Assembly: GCA_002861595.1 (NCBI GenBank)
Contig: PJQG01000041.1
Location: forward strand, 1 to 53,350
Direction of reading: 5' to 3'
Length of the DNA: 53,350 bases
From: Actinomycetota bacterium
GTDB taxonomy: Bacteria; Actinomycetota; Acidimicrobiia; Acidimicrobiales; GCA-2861595
Within the stretch, counting starts at the first letter, position 1. Each line of letters opens with the position of its first letter. A program made the translations under genes and the position numbers. The notes beneath the pieces are model-generated. The model worked only from the letters and a program-made list of their open reading frames with translations. It searched no databases and was not told the DNA's origin. Of the stretch, positions 41,304 to 50,587 are shown piece by piece.

Positions 41304-42512
41304 TCACGAAGCAGCCGTCGCCTGGCGCTGACCAGCCTGCAGCCTCAGGTCAGCGACGACAGGACGGTGGTCACTGGCCCCGGCGGCCAGCTCCGCCACC
41401 GATGCGACGCGCAGCCCCGAGGAGACCAGCACGTGGTCCAGCAGGAGAAAGGGCGGCACCATGCGGTCGGCAGGCCAGGTGGCGGCCAATCCTCGGTGGG
41501 TGGCCTCGTGGGCGTCCGTCAGCCCGGCCGAGCGCAGCCGAGCTAGCTCTGGTGACCAGCGGGTCGCGTTGAAGTCGCCCGCCACGACCAGGGCGGCCTC
41601 GGTGGCTGATGCGCGTCGGGCCACATCCCGCAGCTGCGCCCCCAGGATCCGCCGGGAGGCGCCGTCGCGTGGCGCCGGCGGGTGCACGTTCCAGACCTGC
41701 ACCTCCTGGCCGTTGACGTCCAATCGGGCTCGAGTCAGCGGGTGGCCGGCCACCGGGGTCTGCTCGGCCCCGAGCATCGGAAAGCGCGACAGGATGGCGG
41801 AGCCGAAGGCGCCCTCGCGGGCGTCCACGAAACGGTACGGGTAGGCGGCGAGCAGTTCCCGCAGCCCCTGCGCATGGGACGGGGTCACCTCCTGCAACAG
41901 CACCACGTCTGCGCCGGCGGCCAGGAGCCGCTTCCCCGTCTCGGCGATCCGACGATTGTCGAGAAAGAGGTTGGCGGTCGCGACCCGAAGAGGCGACCCG
42001 GCGGCGGCGGGACCGGCGGTGGCGGCGCCGGCCGCCCCCGCCACACCGACCGCCGGCGCCAGCAGCGCCACGTGGACCAGGACGACGGCGGCGGCGAGGA
42101 TGCCGAGGAGAGGTCGCCGGCGGACGAGAGCCGTGCCCAGCACCGGGTAGGCCGGCAGCAGCACCAGGGGGGTGGCCGACACCGCCCACGCCACCGGCAG
42201 TGGCCCTTCCAGGCGGCCCACGGCGGCTGCGACGACGACGGCCACCGAGGCCGCCGCCGTCCAGCACGCGAGGTCGACCGCTCGCCCGGTCCAGGACAAA
42301 GGTTGGGCGACCGGTTGTGGCTCAGGGGCCGGTGGCTCCCGCAGGTCGATGGCCGGCTGGCCGTCACCGCGAAGGTCGATGACGACGCCGGCCGGATCAA
42401 GCAGCCGCCTCGGCGCGGGCGGGACGGGGGCGCCGGTCGCACGCGGGCGTTGCTCGACCGCTTCGACGGCGACGGTCGTCGGACCGAGGGGGCGGGCCTC
42501 AGAATCGTCCAC
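41304..42512 (-). CDS. Membrane-anchored endonuclease/exonuclease/phosphatase (EEP) family protein
   Basis: About 402 residues from GTG 42512; an ATG at 42596 is in frame but adds an Arg/Pro-rich start. A disordered arm of about 75 residues precedes three hydrophobic helices (ACWTAAASVAVVVAAAVG to LAAAVVLVHVALLAPAVG). The catalytic domain follows outside: VATANLFLDNRR, VLLQEVTPSHA (metal Glu), VVAGDFNAT (Asp, Asn) and ASDHRPVVADL (Asp-His). EEP domains cut phosphodiester or phosphate esters in nucleic acids, lipids or sugars. Being extracytoplasmic, it might process lipid-linked phosphates in glycan assembly, but an extracellular nuclease is equally possible. Confidence 0.8.
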   Translation of the reverse strand: MDDSEARPLGPTTVAVEAVEQRPRATGAPVPPAPRRLLDPAGVVIDLRGDGQPAIDLREPPAPEPQPVAQPLSWTGRAVDLACWTAAASVAVVVAAAVGRLEGPLPVAWAVSATPLVLLPAYPVLGTALVRRRPLLGILAAAVVLVHVALLAPAVGVAGAAGAATAGPAAAGSPLRVATANLFLDNRRIAETGKRLLAAGADVVLLQEVTPSHAQGLRELLAAYPYRFVDAREGAFGSAILSRFPMLGAEQTPVAGHPLTRARLDVNGQEVQVWNVHPPAPRDGASRRILGAQLRDVARRASATEAALVVAGDFNATRWSPELARLRSAGLTDAHEATHRGLAATWPADRMVPPFLLLDHVLVSSGLRVASVAELAAGASDHRPVVADLRLQAGQRQATAAS

Positions 42513-42732
42513 TGGTCGCGGCCTTTCGTGTGCGGTCGGCCCGCGGCACGGCAGCCTTGTGAGGCGAGCGCACCGCGGTCGGGGCCGGTTTCGCACTGGC
42601 TCCCCGCAGGCTCAGCGACCAATCAGCCTGCGGCTCTCCGCCTCCCCGAACTCTTCAACTTCTCGCCCCTACAATTCGACAGAGGGTGGTCGACCACCTC
42701 CCACCCGCGTCAAAAAGGGCCGTCCGACCCGC

Positions 42733-43686
42733 TCACCCCACGGGGGTGAGGCCGGAGGGCGCAGCGGTGGCGAGGGCGCCGCGGTGGCGGGCGGGCTTCA
42801 TCGTCGCCAGCACCGATCGGCGTTGGGTCTCCAGGCCCACCACGAACGGGCCCGGGTGCCGCAGCCCGAGTTCGGCCCGGGCCCGTGTCGGGTCAGCGAA
42901 GGTCATCGCCGGCTCGCCGGCGCCGGCCGGGCCGAACGAGGCGGAGACCGGGAGGCGAGTGACCCTGCGGAGCGTGGCGAGGAACTCCCGGACAGGGACA
43001 GGCCGGCCCGATCCCAAGTTGTACGTCCGGAACCTCTCCGCGAGCGGGACGGTGATGGCGGCAGCCGACCCGCGGCACACGTCGTCGACGTAGGTGAAGT
43101 CACGCTGCCAGTCCCAGACCTGCAGGGCCTCGCCGGCCATGACCCGGTGGAGCGCCTGATGACAGAACATGTCGCTGCGCTGGCCGGGTCCGTACACCGT
43201 GAAGGGACGCAGCACGACCACCTGGAAGGCGCCCGTCGCCGCCCACGCCCGGGCGAGCTCCTCAGCCGCCGCCTTCGATTCCGCGTAGGGCGACAGCGGC
43301 GCCAATGGCTGGTCCTCTGCGGCCGGGCCCTCCACGTCGCCGTACACGGAGCTCGATGAGGCCATCACGACGCGTGCCGCACCGAGCGCCTCGGCGAGCA
43401 GGAGGGCGTGACGGGTGCCGGCCACGTTGGTGTCGAAGTACAGGTCGGGCTCCACCAGGCTGCGCCGCACGCCGGCCACGGCGGCGAAGTGGGCGACCAC
43501 GTCGACGGCGCCGAGCCGGTCGGCGATGCGGGCCACACACGACGGGTCCCGCAGGTCCTCCACCACGTCGGTCTGACTCGCCGGGCGCACGTCGAGACCG
43601 GTGACCCGGTGTCCCTGGCTGCGAAGGCGGCCGGAGAGGCGGGTGCCGATGAAGCCGGAACTTCCGGTGAGCAGAATATGAGCCAT
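42733..43686 (-). CDS. NAD-dependent sugar epimerase (SDR)
   Basis: 317 residues from ATG 43686. NAD loop MAHILLTGSSGFIGTRLSGR; MASSSSVYGD and SPYAESKAAAEE hold the Ser-Tyr-Lys catalytic triad; FTVYGPGQRSDMFCHQALHR is the substrate loop. This pattern matches UDP-glucuronate or UDP-glucose 4-epimerases (GalE/LspL-like). It would supply an isomer of a nucleotide sugar for the glycosyltransferases on either side. There is a 220-bp gap to the EEP gene downstream. The tail after about 290 is short and variable. Confidence 0.85.
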   Translation of the reverse strand: MAHILLTGSSGFIGTRLSGRLRSQGHRVTGLDVRPASQTDVVEDLRDPSCVARIADRLGAVDVVAHFAAVAGVRRSLVEPDLYFDTNVAGTRHALLLAEALGAARVVMASSSSVYGDVEGPAAEDQPLAPLSPYAESKAAAEELARAWAATGAFQVVVLRPFTVYGPGQRSDMFCHQALHRVMAGEALQVWDWQRDFTYVDDVCRGSAAAITVPLAERFRTYNLGSGRPVPVREFLATLRRVTRLPVSASFGPAGAGEPAMTFADPTRARAELGLRHPGPFVVGLETQRRSVLATMKPARHRGALATAAPSGLTPVG

Positions 43687-43732
43687 TCCTTCTTATCGTC
43701 CGATCGGACCCGGCGACTTAGCCCCACGTGCC

Positions 43733-44557
43733 TCAGCCGCAGACGGCGCCCTGGCTGTCGTTGACGAAGCGCGCCGCGAGGCGCAGCGTCGAGCGCGACG
43801 CGTCGTCGAGCGCTGCCTCATCGCCGCGGACCGCCGCCGAGCGACCAGGCGCCACAGGCACCGCTCGGACCTCGAGGACATGCTCGCAACCGTCGCCGGG
43901 CACGGCCATGCGGTAGCGGATGCGATGCGTACCCTCGTCGGTGGTCACCGCCCGCGGCGTGACGGCTTCACCTGCGAAGGTGGCGGCCACGTCGTCGGGC
44001 GACACGCCGGGGCCGTCGTAGACCACTTCGACCTGCACCGGACCGGCCGTGCGGGTGGCTCCTCCGGCCAGCGGCCTGGCGAAGGACAGCGACGAGAACT
44101 CCGTGGAGGGCGTCGTCACGTCGACGTACCGCTCGACCGCGGGAGCAAAGACAACGCCGCCGGCGAGCGCGGCGACCAGGGCGCCGGACCCCAAGGCGGC
44201 CCGTCCCTCGATCCGGCCGACGTCCCGAAGGCACAGGGCGGCCACCGGGAGGGCCATGGCGACGAGGGCGGCGGAGACGGTGGTCAGGCGGAGGCCGACC
44301 AGGTGGAGTGCCACGGGGGCGACCACCAGGTAGGCCATGGTGGCGACCACGACCAGAGGAGTGGCCACGCCCGGCGGCAGCTCGGGGGCGAGATGGCCCG
44401 GCAGGGCGCGGCCGAGGCAGGCGACGGCGCACACGGCGGCCAGCAGGACCACGACGCCGCACGCAACGACGGCCGCGAGCCCGATGACGGCGGCGCCGCC
44501 CGTGGCCACGAGGGCGGCCGCCGCGACCCCGGACGCCAGTGGCCAGCGGGCGTTCAC
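43733..44557 (-). CDS. Membrane protein with extracytoplasmic domain, polysaccharide cluster
   Basis: 274 residues from GTG 44557, overlapping the previous stop (GTGA). The first 140 residues hold four or five hydrophobic helices (LASGVAAAALVATGGAAVIG onwards). The remaining 130 are a soluble beta-rich domain (VQVEVVYDGPGVSPDDVAAT, CEHVLEVRAVPVAP) ending near a Cys pair region (SQGAVCG). I do not recognise a family. It is translationally coupled to the large GT-C-like protein before it and may be its partner in export or assembly. ATG at 44611 is further upstream but would overlap more. Confidence 0.65.
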   Translation of the reverse strand: MNARWPLASGVAAAALVATGGAAVIGLAAVVACGVVVLLAAVCAVACLGRALPGHLAPELPPGVATPLVVVATMAYLVVAPVALHLVGLRLTTVSAALVAMALPVAALCLRDVGRIEGRAALGSGALVAALAGGVVFAPAVERYVDVTTPSTEFSSLSFARPLAGGATRTAGPVQVEVVYDGPGVSPDDVAATFAGEAVTPRAVTTDEGTHRIRYRMAVPGDGCEHVLEVRAVPVAPGRSAAVRGDEAALDDASRSTLRLAARFVNDSQGAVCG

Positions 44558-46728
44558 GGGCACCGCCGGTCGCGCAGGACGCTCAGGGCGTGGGCGGACG
44601 GTGCGGGCCATTGCCGGGCCACCGGCGAGGCGGCGGCTTCCGGCGTCGGCCCACTACTGCCCGCCACCGCCTCCTGGCCGGTGAGGGCAGCAAGGCGCTT
44701 GCCGATCGCCACCAGCTGGGCGTGATCGAAGCGGCCCAGGTCCAGGCGGTAGACCGTGTAGTGCTCGGTGGCGAACATCGGTGCAGCCCAGTCCACGCAG
44801 TCGAGGCGGCGGAGATGGGCCACGGCGGTGGGCGCCTCGTGGACCCAGGCCGGTTCGTTCCGGTCGTACCAGTAGCGGAGGGCCGGCGCCAGGGTCGCCA
44901 TCCGGTTGTCGACGATGAGGTAGTCGAAGCCATTGCGCAGGAGCTTGGTGGCGTACTCGGGCTCGATCCGATCACCCGCGAACAGCTGCCAAGTCGGCTC
45001 GCCGGCCCACGGGACAACCAAGCGCTGGAGGCCCACTGACGTGGCGAGGGAGGCCGTGAAGCGATCGGTCGCGACCTGGGAGTCACGGGGCACGTGGGTT
45101 GCCAGCCAATCGGCCAAGGCGAAGGCCTCGGCGTCGAGGCTGCGAATGTCGGATCCCTGCGCGCGCGGGCCTGGGAACCGGTAGGTCTCGTTCTGGCCGG
45201 CTGCCACGTTGCCGACCACGACCACGCACAGGGCCAACACCGCCGCAGTGGCCGCGCCTCGACGAGCCACGGGGCGCCACTCGGCCCAGCGTCCGGCGAG
45301 ACCGGACAGCGCGACGGCCACGAAGAACGCCACGCCGGCCATGCTGTAGGTCCACGAGCGCCGGGCGGTGTCACTCATCCCAACCGTGAGCAGGAAGGGC
45401 AGGGAGACGAAGTAGCCGCCGGCGAGGACGGCCAGGACGCAGGCGGCCGGAGCCCGGACCACCCGGAGGCGCCCCTGCGACCGAGCGCTCGACCGCCGCC
45501 CGACGACGATGAGGGCGCCCACGACCACGGCCAGTACCGCAGGGGCGGCGAAGGCGGCGACGACCTCGTAGGGCGGCAGCGAGGTCCCCGTGAACAGCCG
45601 GCGGGACCCTGCGGCCGACGCCTCGCCGGAGCCGCCTCCCAGACCACCGGCAAGGGCGGCGAGCTGGCCGAAGCCCGACGTCAGGTAAGGACCGAGGTAG
45701 GCCGCCAGCAGGTGCCACGATCTGGCCAGCCACAGGACCAGCCCGCCCAGTCCGGCGCCGACCACGGCCAGGGCGGCCCGGGCGTCGGGCCGGTTCGCTC
45801 CGGGGCGGGCGAAGACGGCAGCGAGCACGAGGAGCAGCGCGGCCAGGACCAGGGCCGACGAGTGGTGGACGACGGCCACGGCCAGGCACAGGGCGGCGAC
45901 GGCGCCGGCGAGAACAGGCCGTCCCCGCTCGTCGCGCACCGCCATGGCGGCCAGGGCGAGGATGGAGAAGACGATGGGCACGGCCAGCGTCTCGTAGGCG
46001 AACTGGGTGTCGAAGTACAGCCAGCTGGAGTTGGTGGCGTAGACCACCGCGGCGATGGCCCCGATGCGCGAGGCGGCGCCGGGGGCCGTGCCCATCTGCC
46101 GGGCGGCCACGGTGGCGAGGGCGTACACGGCGAGAAGCCCGAGCACATGGGCGACGAGGATGACGCCCACGGCCGCCGTCCATGTGGACACCCCGGTCAG
46201 GTGCTCGATCGAAGCCGTCAGCGTGTGCAGGCCTGGGAAGGAGGGCAGGGCCCGCAGCATGCCGTTCGGTCGTCCGACGACGCCGCTGTCGACGAGGTCG
46301 CGGACCTGGCGCCAGTGGGCCAGCTCGTCGAAGTAGAGCGGTCCCGTCGGGGTCCGGAGGAGCTTGGGGAGCGTGCCGAACACGCCGAGCGTGACCAGGA
46401 GCCCGGCGCGCGAGGCAGCGGACATGAGCGGTGACCACAGCGCCAGCACCGTGACCACGAACGGGGCGAGCATCCCGGCCCAGAACAGCGTGAACACGGC
46501 CGGGCCCGGCTGGTGGGCGGCGGCGTGGTACGAGGCGACGAGGAGGACCGCGGCAACGGCGTAGACCCCGCCGAGGCCGGCCAGCACGGCGCGGCGCCGG
46601 CGGGGAACCGCCGGCTTGCCGGCGTCGGTCGGTCCTGGCTTCTCCAGCGCCTGCTGGACGCCGGCGAGGCGCGGCGGCATGAAGTAGGAGCCGATCTCCA
46701 CCTGGCGTTCGGACGCGGCCGTCGTCAT
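44554..46728 (-). CDS. Large polytopic GT-C-like glycosyltransferase
   Basis: 724 residues from ATG 46728. A cytoplasmic arm of about 45 residues precedes some 12-13 hydrophobic helices. The first outer loop has TGPLYFDELAHWRQVRDLVD; the D-E pair matches the metal or catalytic acidic motif of GT-C enzymes that use polyprenyl-phosphate sugars. The last 200 residues (ALADWLATHVPRDSQVATDR, FDYLIVDNRM, EHYTVYRLDLG) form an extracytoplasmic domain. It would add sugars outside the membrane. ATGA overlap with the GT4 gene upstream and GTGA with the next gene downstream show tight coupling. Donor unknown. Confidence 0.75.
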   Translation of the reverse strand: MTTAASERQVEIGSYFMPPRLAGVQQALEKPGPTDAGKPAVPRRRRAVLAGLGGVYAVAAVLLVASYHAAAHQPGPAVFTLFWAGMLAPFVVTVLALWSPLMSAASRAGLLVTLGVFGTLPKLLRTPTGPLYFDELAHWRQVRDLVDSGVVGRPNGMLRALPSFPGLHTLTASIEHLTGVSTWTAAVGVILVAHVLGLLAVYALATVAARQMGTAPGAASRIGAIAAVVYATNSSWLYFDTQFAYETLAVPIVFSILALAAMAVRDERGRPVLAGAVAALCLAVAVVHHSSALVLAALLLVLAAVFARPGANRPDARAALAVVGAGLGGLVLWLARSWHLLAAYLGPYLTSGFGQLAALAGGLGGGSGEASAAGSRRLFTGTSLPPYEVVAAFAAPAVLAVVVGALIVVGRRSSARSQGRLRVVRAPAACVLAVLAGGYFVSLPFLLTVGMSDTARRSWTYSMAGVAFFVAVALSGLAGRWAEWRPVARRGAATAAVLALCVVVVGNVAAGQNETYRFPGPRAQGSDIRSLDAEAFALADWLATHVPRDSQVATDRFTASLATSVGLQRLVVPWAGEPTWQLFAGDRIEPEYATKLLRNGFDYLIVDNRMATLAPALRYWYDRNEPAWVHEAPTAVAHLRRLDCVDWAAPMFATEHYTVYRLDLGRFDHAQLVAIGKRLAALTGQEAVAGSSGPTPEAAASPVARQWPAPSAHALSVLRDRRCP

Positions 46729-48023
46729 GGCCGTCCTCGGGCGTCCCGCGCCTCGACCGCCGGCCGGGTGGCCGGCGTCGGGCGCCCGGCGCGGACACCG
46801 GCCAGGGCGCGGCTGAAGACCGACTCGACGTCCTCGACGACGGACGACACCTCGAACTTGCGGGCATGGGCAAGGCCCGCCGCCCCCATCGCCTTCCGCT
46901 GCTCGGGCGCGGCCAGCAGGGCGTCGATGGCGCCGGCCAGCCCGGCGACGTCACCCGGCTCGACGATCAGGCCGGTCACGCCGTCCACGATCTGCTCGGG
47001 GATGCCGCCGCTGCGGGCGCCGATGACCGGCGTGCCGCACAGCTGCGCCTCGCTCACCGTCATCGGCAGCGGGTCCGGCCACACCGACGGGGCCACCACG
47101 ATGGCGGCCTTGTGCATGGCCGCCATCACCTCGCCGTGGGGAACGTTCGTCCGCAGGACGACGTCGGGCCCGAGATCGCCGGGCGTGTCCGGGTGAGGCG
47201 TTCCGAGGAGTACCAGGGGAACGCGGTGACTCAGGCGGCGGTGGGCATCGAGCAGGACGGGAAGGCCCTTGGCCGGCGACAGCGCGCCGACGAAGAGCAC
47301 GTAGCCGTCGTCGGCGGGAAGGAACTCCGGCCGGGGTGCCGCCGCCGCCGCCTCGGACAGCCCGGCCGGGACGAAGGAGCTGACGACCTCCACCTGCTTG
47401 CCGGTGAGGGGTGTCACCGTTGCATTCAGCCGGTCCGCCACGAAGCGGCTCACGGCGGTGAAGCAGTCCACCCGGCGCAGGAGCGGGTTCGAAAGAGCGA
47501 TGCCGGTGGCGAGGGCCGCTCCCTTCGCCATGCCGTACTGGTCCCCGGCGCACGGCACGCAGGCCCGGAGCGAGGGGCCGGCGCACAGCGACCCACCAGC
47601 GCGCATCATCGTCTTCTTCGGGCACACCAGCCCGTAGTCGTGGGCGGTCACGATCAGGGCGCGGCCGCAGGCCGGCGTGTGCAGTGGGAGGTAGGAGGCC
47701 AGGTTCCACGAGTGGGCGTGCACCACGTCGGGCCGCTCACGCTCCAGCACCCGCTGCAGGGACCGCACCATCCCGGGATCGGGGATGGTGGGATGGAAGG
47801 GACGTCCGGCCGAGTAGAACGGAGAGAGGACCTTCGACCATCCCGTGATGCGATGGACGGCCACGCCGTCCTCATCGCTGAATGCCGGGGCGCCGGGCAC
47901 GGCGGTGGTCGCCACGCTCACCTGGTGGCCCCGTGCCAGGAGCGCCCGGCTGAGGATCTGGACGTGGCGTTCGAGCCCGCCGATGAAGGGCGGGTACGTG
48001 TCGGTCAGCTCCAGGATGCGCAC
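46725..48023 (-). CDS. Glycosyltransferase family 4 (GT-B)
   Basis: 432 residues from GTG 48023, two bases after the flippase stop. The N-terminal half reads ILELTDTYPPFIGGLERHVQ and VVHAHSWNLASYLPL. The C-terminal nucleotide-sugar half reads YVLFVGALSPAKGLPVLLDA and the E-x7-E element SEAQLCGTPVIGARSGGIPE. This is the retaining GT4 layout (mannosyl- or glucosyltransferase-like). A cluster of Cys residues in LVCPKKTMM, LCAGPSLRACVPCAGDQYG is typical of a subgroup of these enzymes. It acts on the cytoplasmic face. Donor unknown. Confidence 0.9.
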   Translation of the reverse strand: MRILELTDTYPPFIGGLERHVQILSRALLARGHQVSVATTAVPGAPAFSDEDGVAVHRITGWSKVLSPFYSAGRPFHPTIPDPGMVRSLQRVLERERPDVVHAHSWNLASYLPLHTPACGRALIVTAHDYGLVCPKKTMMRAGGSLCAGPSLRACVPCAGDQYGMAKGAALATGIALSNPLLRRVDCFTAVSRFVADRLNATVTPLTGKQVEVVSSFVPAGLSEAAAAAPRPEFLPADDGYVLFVGALSPAKGLPVLLDAHRRLSHRVPLVLLGTPHPDTPGDLGPDVVLRTNVPHGEVMAAMHKAAIVVAPSVWPDPLPMTVSEAQLCGTPVIGARSGGIPEQIVDGVTGLIVEPGDVAGLAGAIDALLAAPEQRKAMGAAGLAHARKFEVSSVVEDVESVFSRALAGVRAGRPTPATRPAVEARDARGRP

Positions 48024-48025
48024 TG

Positions 48026-49489
48026 TCAGCCTCCCTCACCGAGAAGGTCGAGGCCCGCGACAGTCTTGGGCCGGCCATCGACGTCGGCACAGCCGACGGC
48101 GCCGACGCGGCGCCAGTTCCGGGTGCGGGCCAGCAGGGCGGCGACCGCGACCCCGACGGCCCCCCCGGTCTGGGCCGCCACCCAGCCGAGACCGGCGGCG
48201 AGGAGCCCGAAGCGGGGTGCGCCGAACCAGGCGACGGCCAGGGCGATGACGGCCATGGCCACGTTGAGGACCGTCACCGAGGCGAAGCGTCCCCGCGCCC
48301 GCAGCACGGCGATGGCGATGTTGGTCACCCCGTCGGGAAGGGCCGATGCCACGATGGCGACCAGCAGGACGTAGCCGGCCACGTAGGAAGGACCGAACAC
48401 GCCGAGCACCCGGTCGCCCGCCACCACGAGGACGGCGACCGGTACGGCGAGCAGTGCGCCGGTGATGCCCGCGGCGGCCCGGGCCCGTCGTGCCATCGTC
48501 TCAGGTTGGTGTCTGGCCTCGATCAGAAGGGCGGAGGAGACGGCGGGGCTCACCATCATGCAGAGGCTTCCCACCGCCCAGGTGACGCTGAAATGGGCGG
48601 CGTCGGTGCTGCTGAGCCGGACGGCGATCAGGAAGGGAAGGGCCAGCGAGGGCAGGGGCCCGGCGATGGCGGCCAGGTGGTGGTGGCGCAGACCGGGTAG
48701 CGAACGGACAGCGTCGACGACGTCGGTGGCGTGCCGGCACAGCCGCCCGATCAGGGTCGGGGGGTGGGATCGGGTGGCCTCGCCCGGCGCACCCCGGTTG
48801 AGCCAGCGGAAAGCGGCGACACAGCTGGCCAGGCCGGGCAAGGCCCAGGCGGCCAGGATCACGCCGGCGGCGGTGGTGGCCGACGGGCCGGGCACGAGCA
48901 GCACACCGGCGGCGAGGATGGCCAGCTTGCCCACGGAGTGGGCGGTGGCACGGACGAGCATGCCCCGGGACCGGCGGCGGGCCACGCACGCGGCGTCGCA
49001 GATCGCCGTTGCCGCGGCGGACGCCCCGGCCAGGGCGGCGAGAACGGTGATGCCGGGGGAGCGGAGGGCGCCCAGGCTGCCGGCCCACTGGGAGAGCGCG
49101 ACGGTGGCCACGGCCGCCGTCACCGCGCTCGACGCGCCGCCGGCCAGCAAGGAGGCCCGGAGGAGGCGCCTGGCTTCGGTGGCGGTGCAGCCGGGCAGGC
49201 GCACCATGAGGGCGGGAACCAGGCCGTTGGACGTGAGGAGGGCGCTGGTGCCCGCCAGTGACACGGCCGCCGTCGCCACGCCCACCGCCGAGGCGGAGAT
49301 GCCGTTGGTGGTCACGGACCAGAAGAGGAAGCCGAGCAGCGACGTGGCGCACGTGGTGGACATGACCGCCGACGACGCGCCCACCAGTGGCAGGCGCGAC
49401 AGGCGCCGGCCCAGGGTCACGCTGCGTGCGCCGGTGCCGGGATGATCGGCTCCACAGCCGGGCGCCAGCGTGCCGATCGCCTGGCTCAT
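48026..49489 (-). CDS. Wzx-like polysaccharide flippase / MATE-like exporter
   Basis: 487 residues from ATG 49489 (ATGA overlap with the GT4 gene before it). It has 12-14 hydrophobic helices, a short basic start and a soluble tail of about 40 residues. Segments such as VMSTTCATSLLGFLFWSVTT and the paired repeats of Ala/Val-rich helices match O-antigen flippases (MOP superfamily). It would turn a lipid-linked oligosaccharide from the inner to the outer face. No Wzy polymerase or Wzz-like length regulator is recognisable nearby, unless the GT-C-like proteins serve instead. Confidence 0.75.
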   Translation of the reverse strand: MSQAIGTLAPGCGADHPGTGARSVTLGRRLSRLPLVGASSAVMSTTCATSLLGFLFWSVTTNGISASAVGVATAAVSLAGTSALLTSNGLVPALMVRLPGCTATEARRLLRASLLAGGASSAVTAAVATVALSQWAGSLGALRSPGITVLAALAGASAAATAICDAACVARRRSRGMLVRATAHSVGKLAILAAGVLLVPGPSATTAAGVILAAWALPGLASCVAAFRWLNRGAPGEATRSHPPTLIGRLCRHATDVVDAVRSLPGLRHHHLAAIAGPLPSLALPFLIAVRLSSTDAAHFSVTWAVGSLCMMVSPAVSSALLIEARHQPETMARRARAAAGITGALLAVPVAVLVVAGDRVLGVFGPSYVAGYVLLVAIVASALPDGVTNIAIAVLRARGRFASVTVLNVAMAVIALAVAWFGAPRFGLLAAGLGWVAAQTGGAVGVAVAALLARTRNWRRVGAVGCADVDGRPKTVAGLDLLGEGG

Positions 49490-50586
49490 GGCCGTGCCCC
49501 GGCGAGACCCGGCGCCCGGGCGAGGACGGAACCGTAGAGGGCGAGGGTGCGCTCGGCCACCTCGTCCCATCCGAGAAGCCCGCACGCGCCGGCAGCCGGG
49601 CGGGGCCGGTCGAGGGCGGCACCGACGGCGGCGGCCACGGTGGCCGGCTCCGCGGGCACGAGCTGGGCTCGGGGCCCGGCGCCGGCCATGGTGACCACGT
49701 CGCGGTGGGCGGCGATGTCGCTGGCCACGGTGGGGATGCCGGCGGCCAGCGCCTCGGCGACCGTGAGACCGAACGACTCGTGGCTGCTGGCGCTGGCGAA
49801 CACCGAGGCGGTACCCCGCCAGCGGGCCAGCTCGGCATCGCTGACGTGGCCGGCGAAGACCACCCGGTCGGCCACGCCGAGCCGGGCGGCGAGCACCTCC
49901 AGGTCCGGCCGCACCGGACCGTCTCCCACCACCACCAGCTCCATGCGGTCGGGCAGCAGGGCGAGGGCGGCGATGAGGACGTCGACCTGCTTGTAGGGCT
50001 CGAGGCGGGCACAGGCCAGGATCGTCGTCCGCGACCTCCGATAGGGCTGACCGAGCGGGACGTCGCTCACGCCATTGGGGATGACGGTGGTTCTGGCGCC
50101 CGCGCCGAACCGGGCGTCGAGCAGGGCCGCCTCGGAGGGGGACACCGCGACGACGGCGTCGGCCCGGGCCACCAGCCGGCGTCCCAACGGGCGGTAGGCC
50201 AGGTGGAGCGCGTTGCGCAGGCGCGTGTGGCCGGCGCCGTGGAAGTGGGGGGTCAGCACCAGCGGGGTCCGGCCGGCGGTCATCGACGCGGCCAGCGCCG
50301 GCAGGGCGTGGTAGCTGTGGGCGTGGACGACGTCGACGTCGTCGAGCCGGCCCAGCGCGGCAACCAGGCCGGGGGCCGGAAGGTCCGGATGCGCCGGCAG
50401 CGGAAGCCGGAAGCGCCGCACCCTCATTCCGGCGAGCGTCTCCTCCGGCGCGGGGCCGGGACCCGACTGGGTGAGCACCTGCACGTCGGCGCCGGCAGCC
50501 GCCAGTCGGCGTCCCAGCTGGGCAACGTGCTCCTCGATGCCGCCGATGTCGGGCGCGAACCGGGGACACACGAGGGCGACCCGCAC
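49486..50586 (-). CDS. Glycosyltransferase family 4 (GT-B)
   Basis: 366 residues from GTG 50586, one base after the preceding stop (TGA-C-GTG); an in-frame start at 50625 is possible but overlaps. VALVCPRFAPDIGGIEEHVA is the acceptor-side opening, VVHAHSYHALPALAASM follows, and the donor half has TTILACARLEPYKQVDVLIA, LVVVGDGPVRPDL and ASSHESFGLTVAEALAAGIP (E-x7-E). It is a retaining glycosyltransferase working on cytoplasmic precursors. The end overlaps the flippase start by four bases, tying synthesis to export. Confidence 0.9.
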   Translation of the reverse strand: MRVALVCPRFAPDIGGIEEHVAQLGRRLAAAGADVQVLTQSGPGPAPEETLAGMRVRRFRLPLPAHPDLPAPGLVAALGRLDDVDVVHAHSYHALPALAASMTAGRTPLVLTPHFHGAGHTRLRNALHLAYRPLGRRLVARADAVVAVSPSEAALLDARFGAGARTTVIPNGVSDVPLGQPYRRSRTTILACARLEPYKQVDVLIAALALLPDRMELVVVGDGPVRPDLEVLAARLGVADRVVFAGHVSDAELARWRGTASVFASASSHESFGLTVAEALAAGIPTVASDIAAHRDVVTMAGAGPRAQLVPAEPATVAAAVGAALDRPRPAAGACGLLGWDEVAERTLALYGSVLARAPGLAGARP

Positions 50587-50587
50587 G

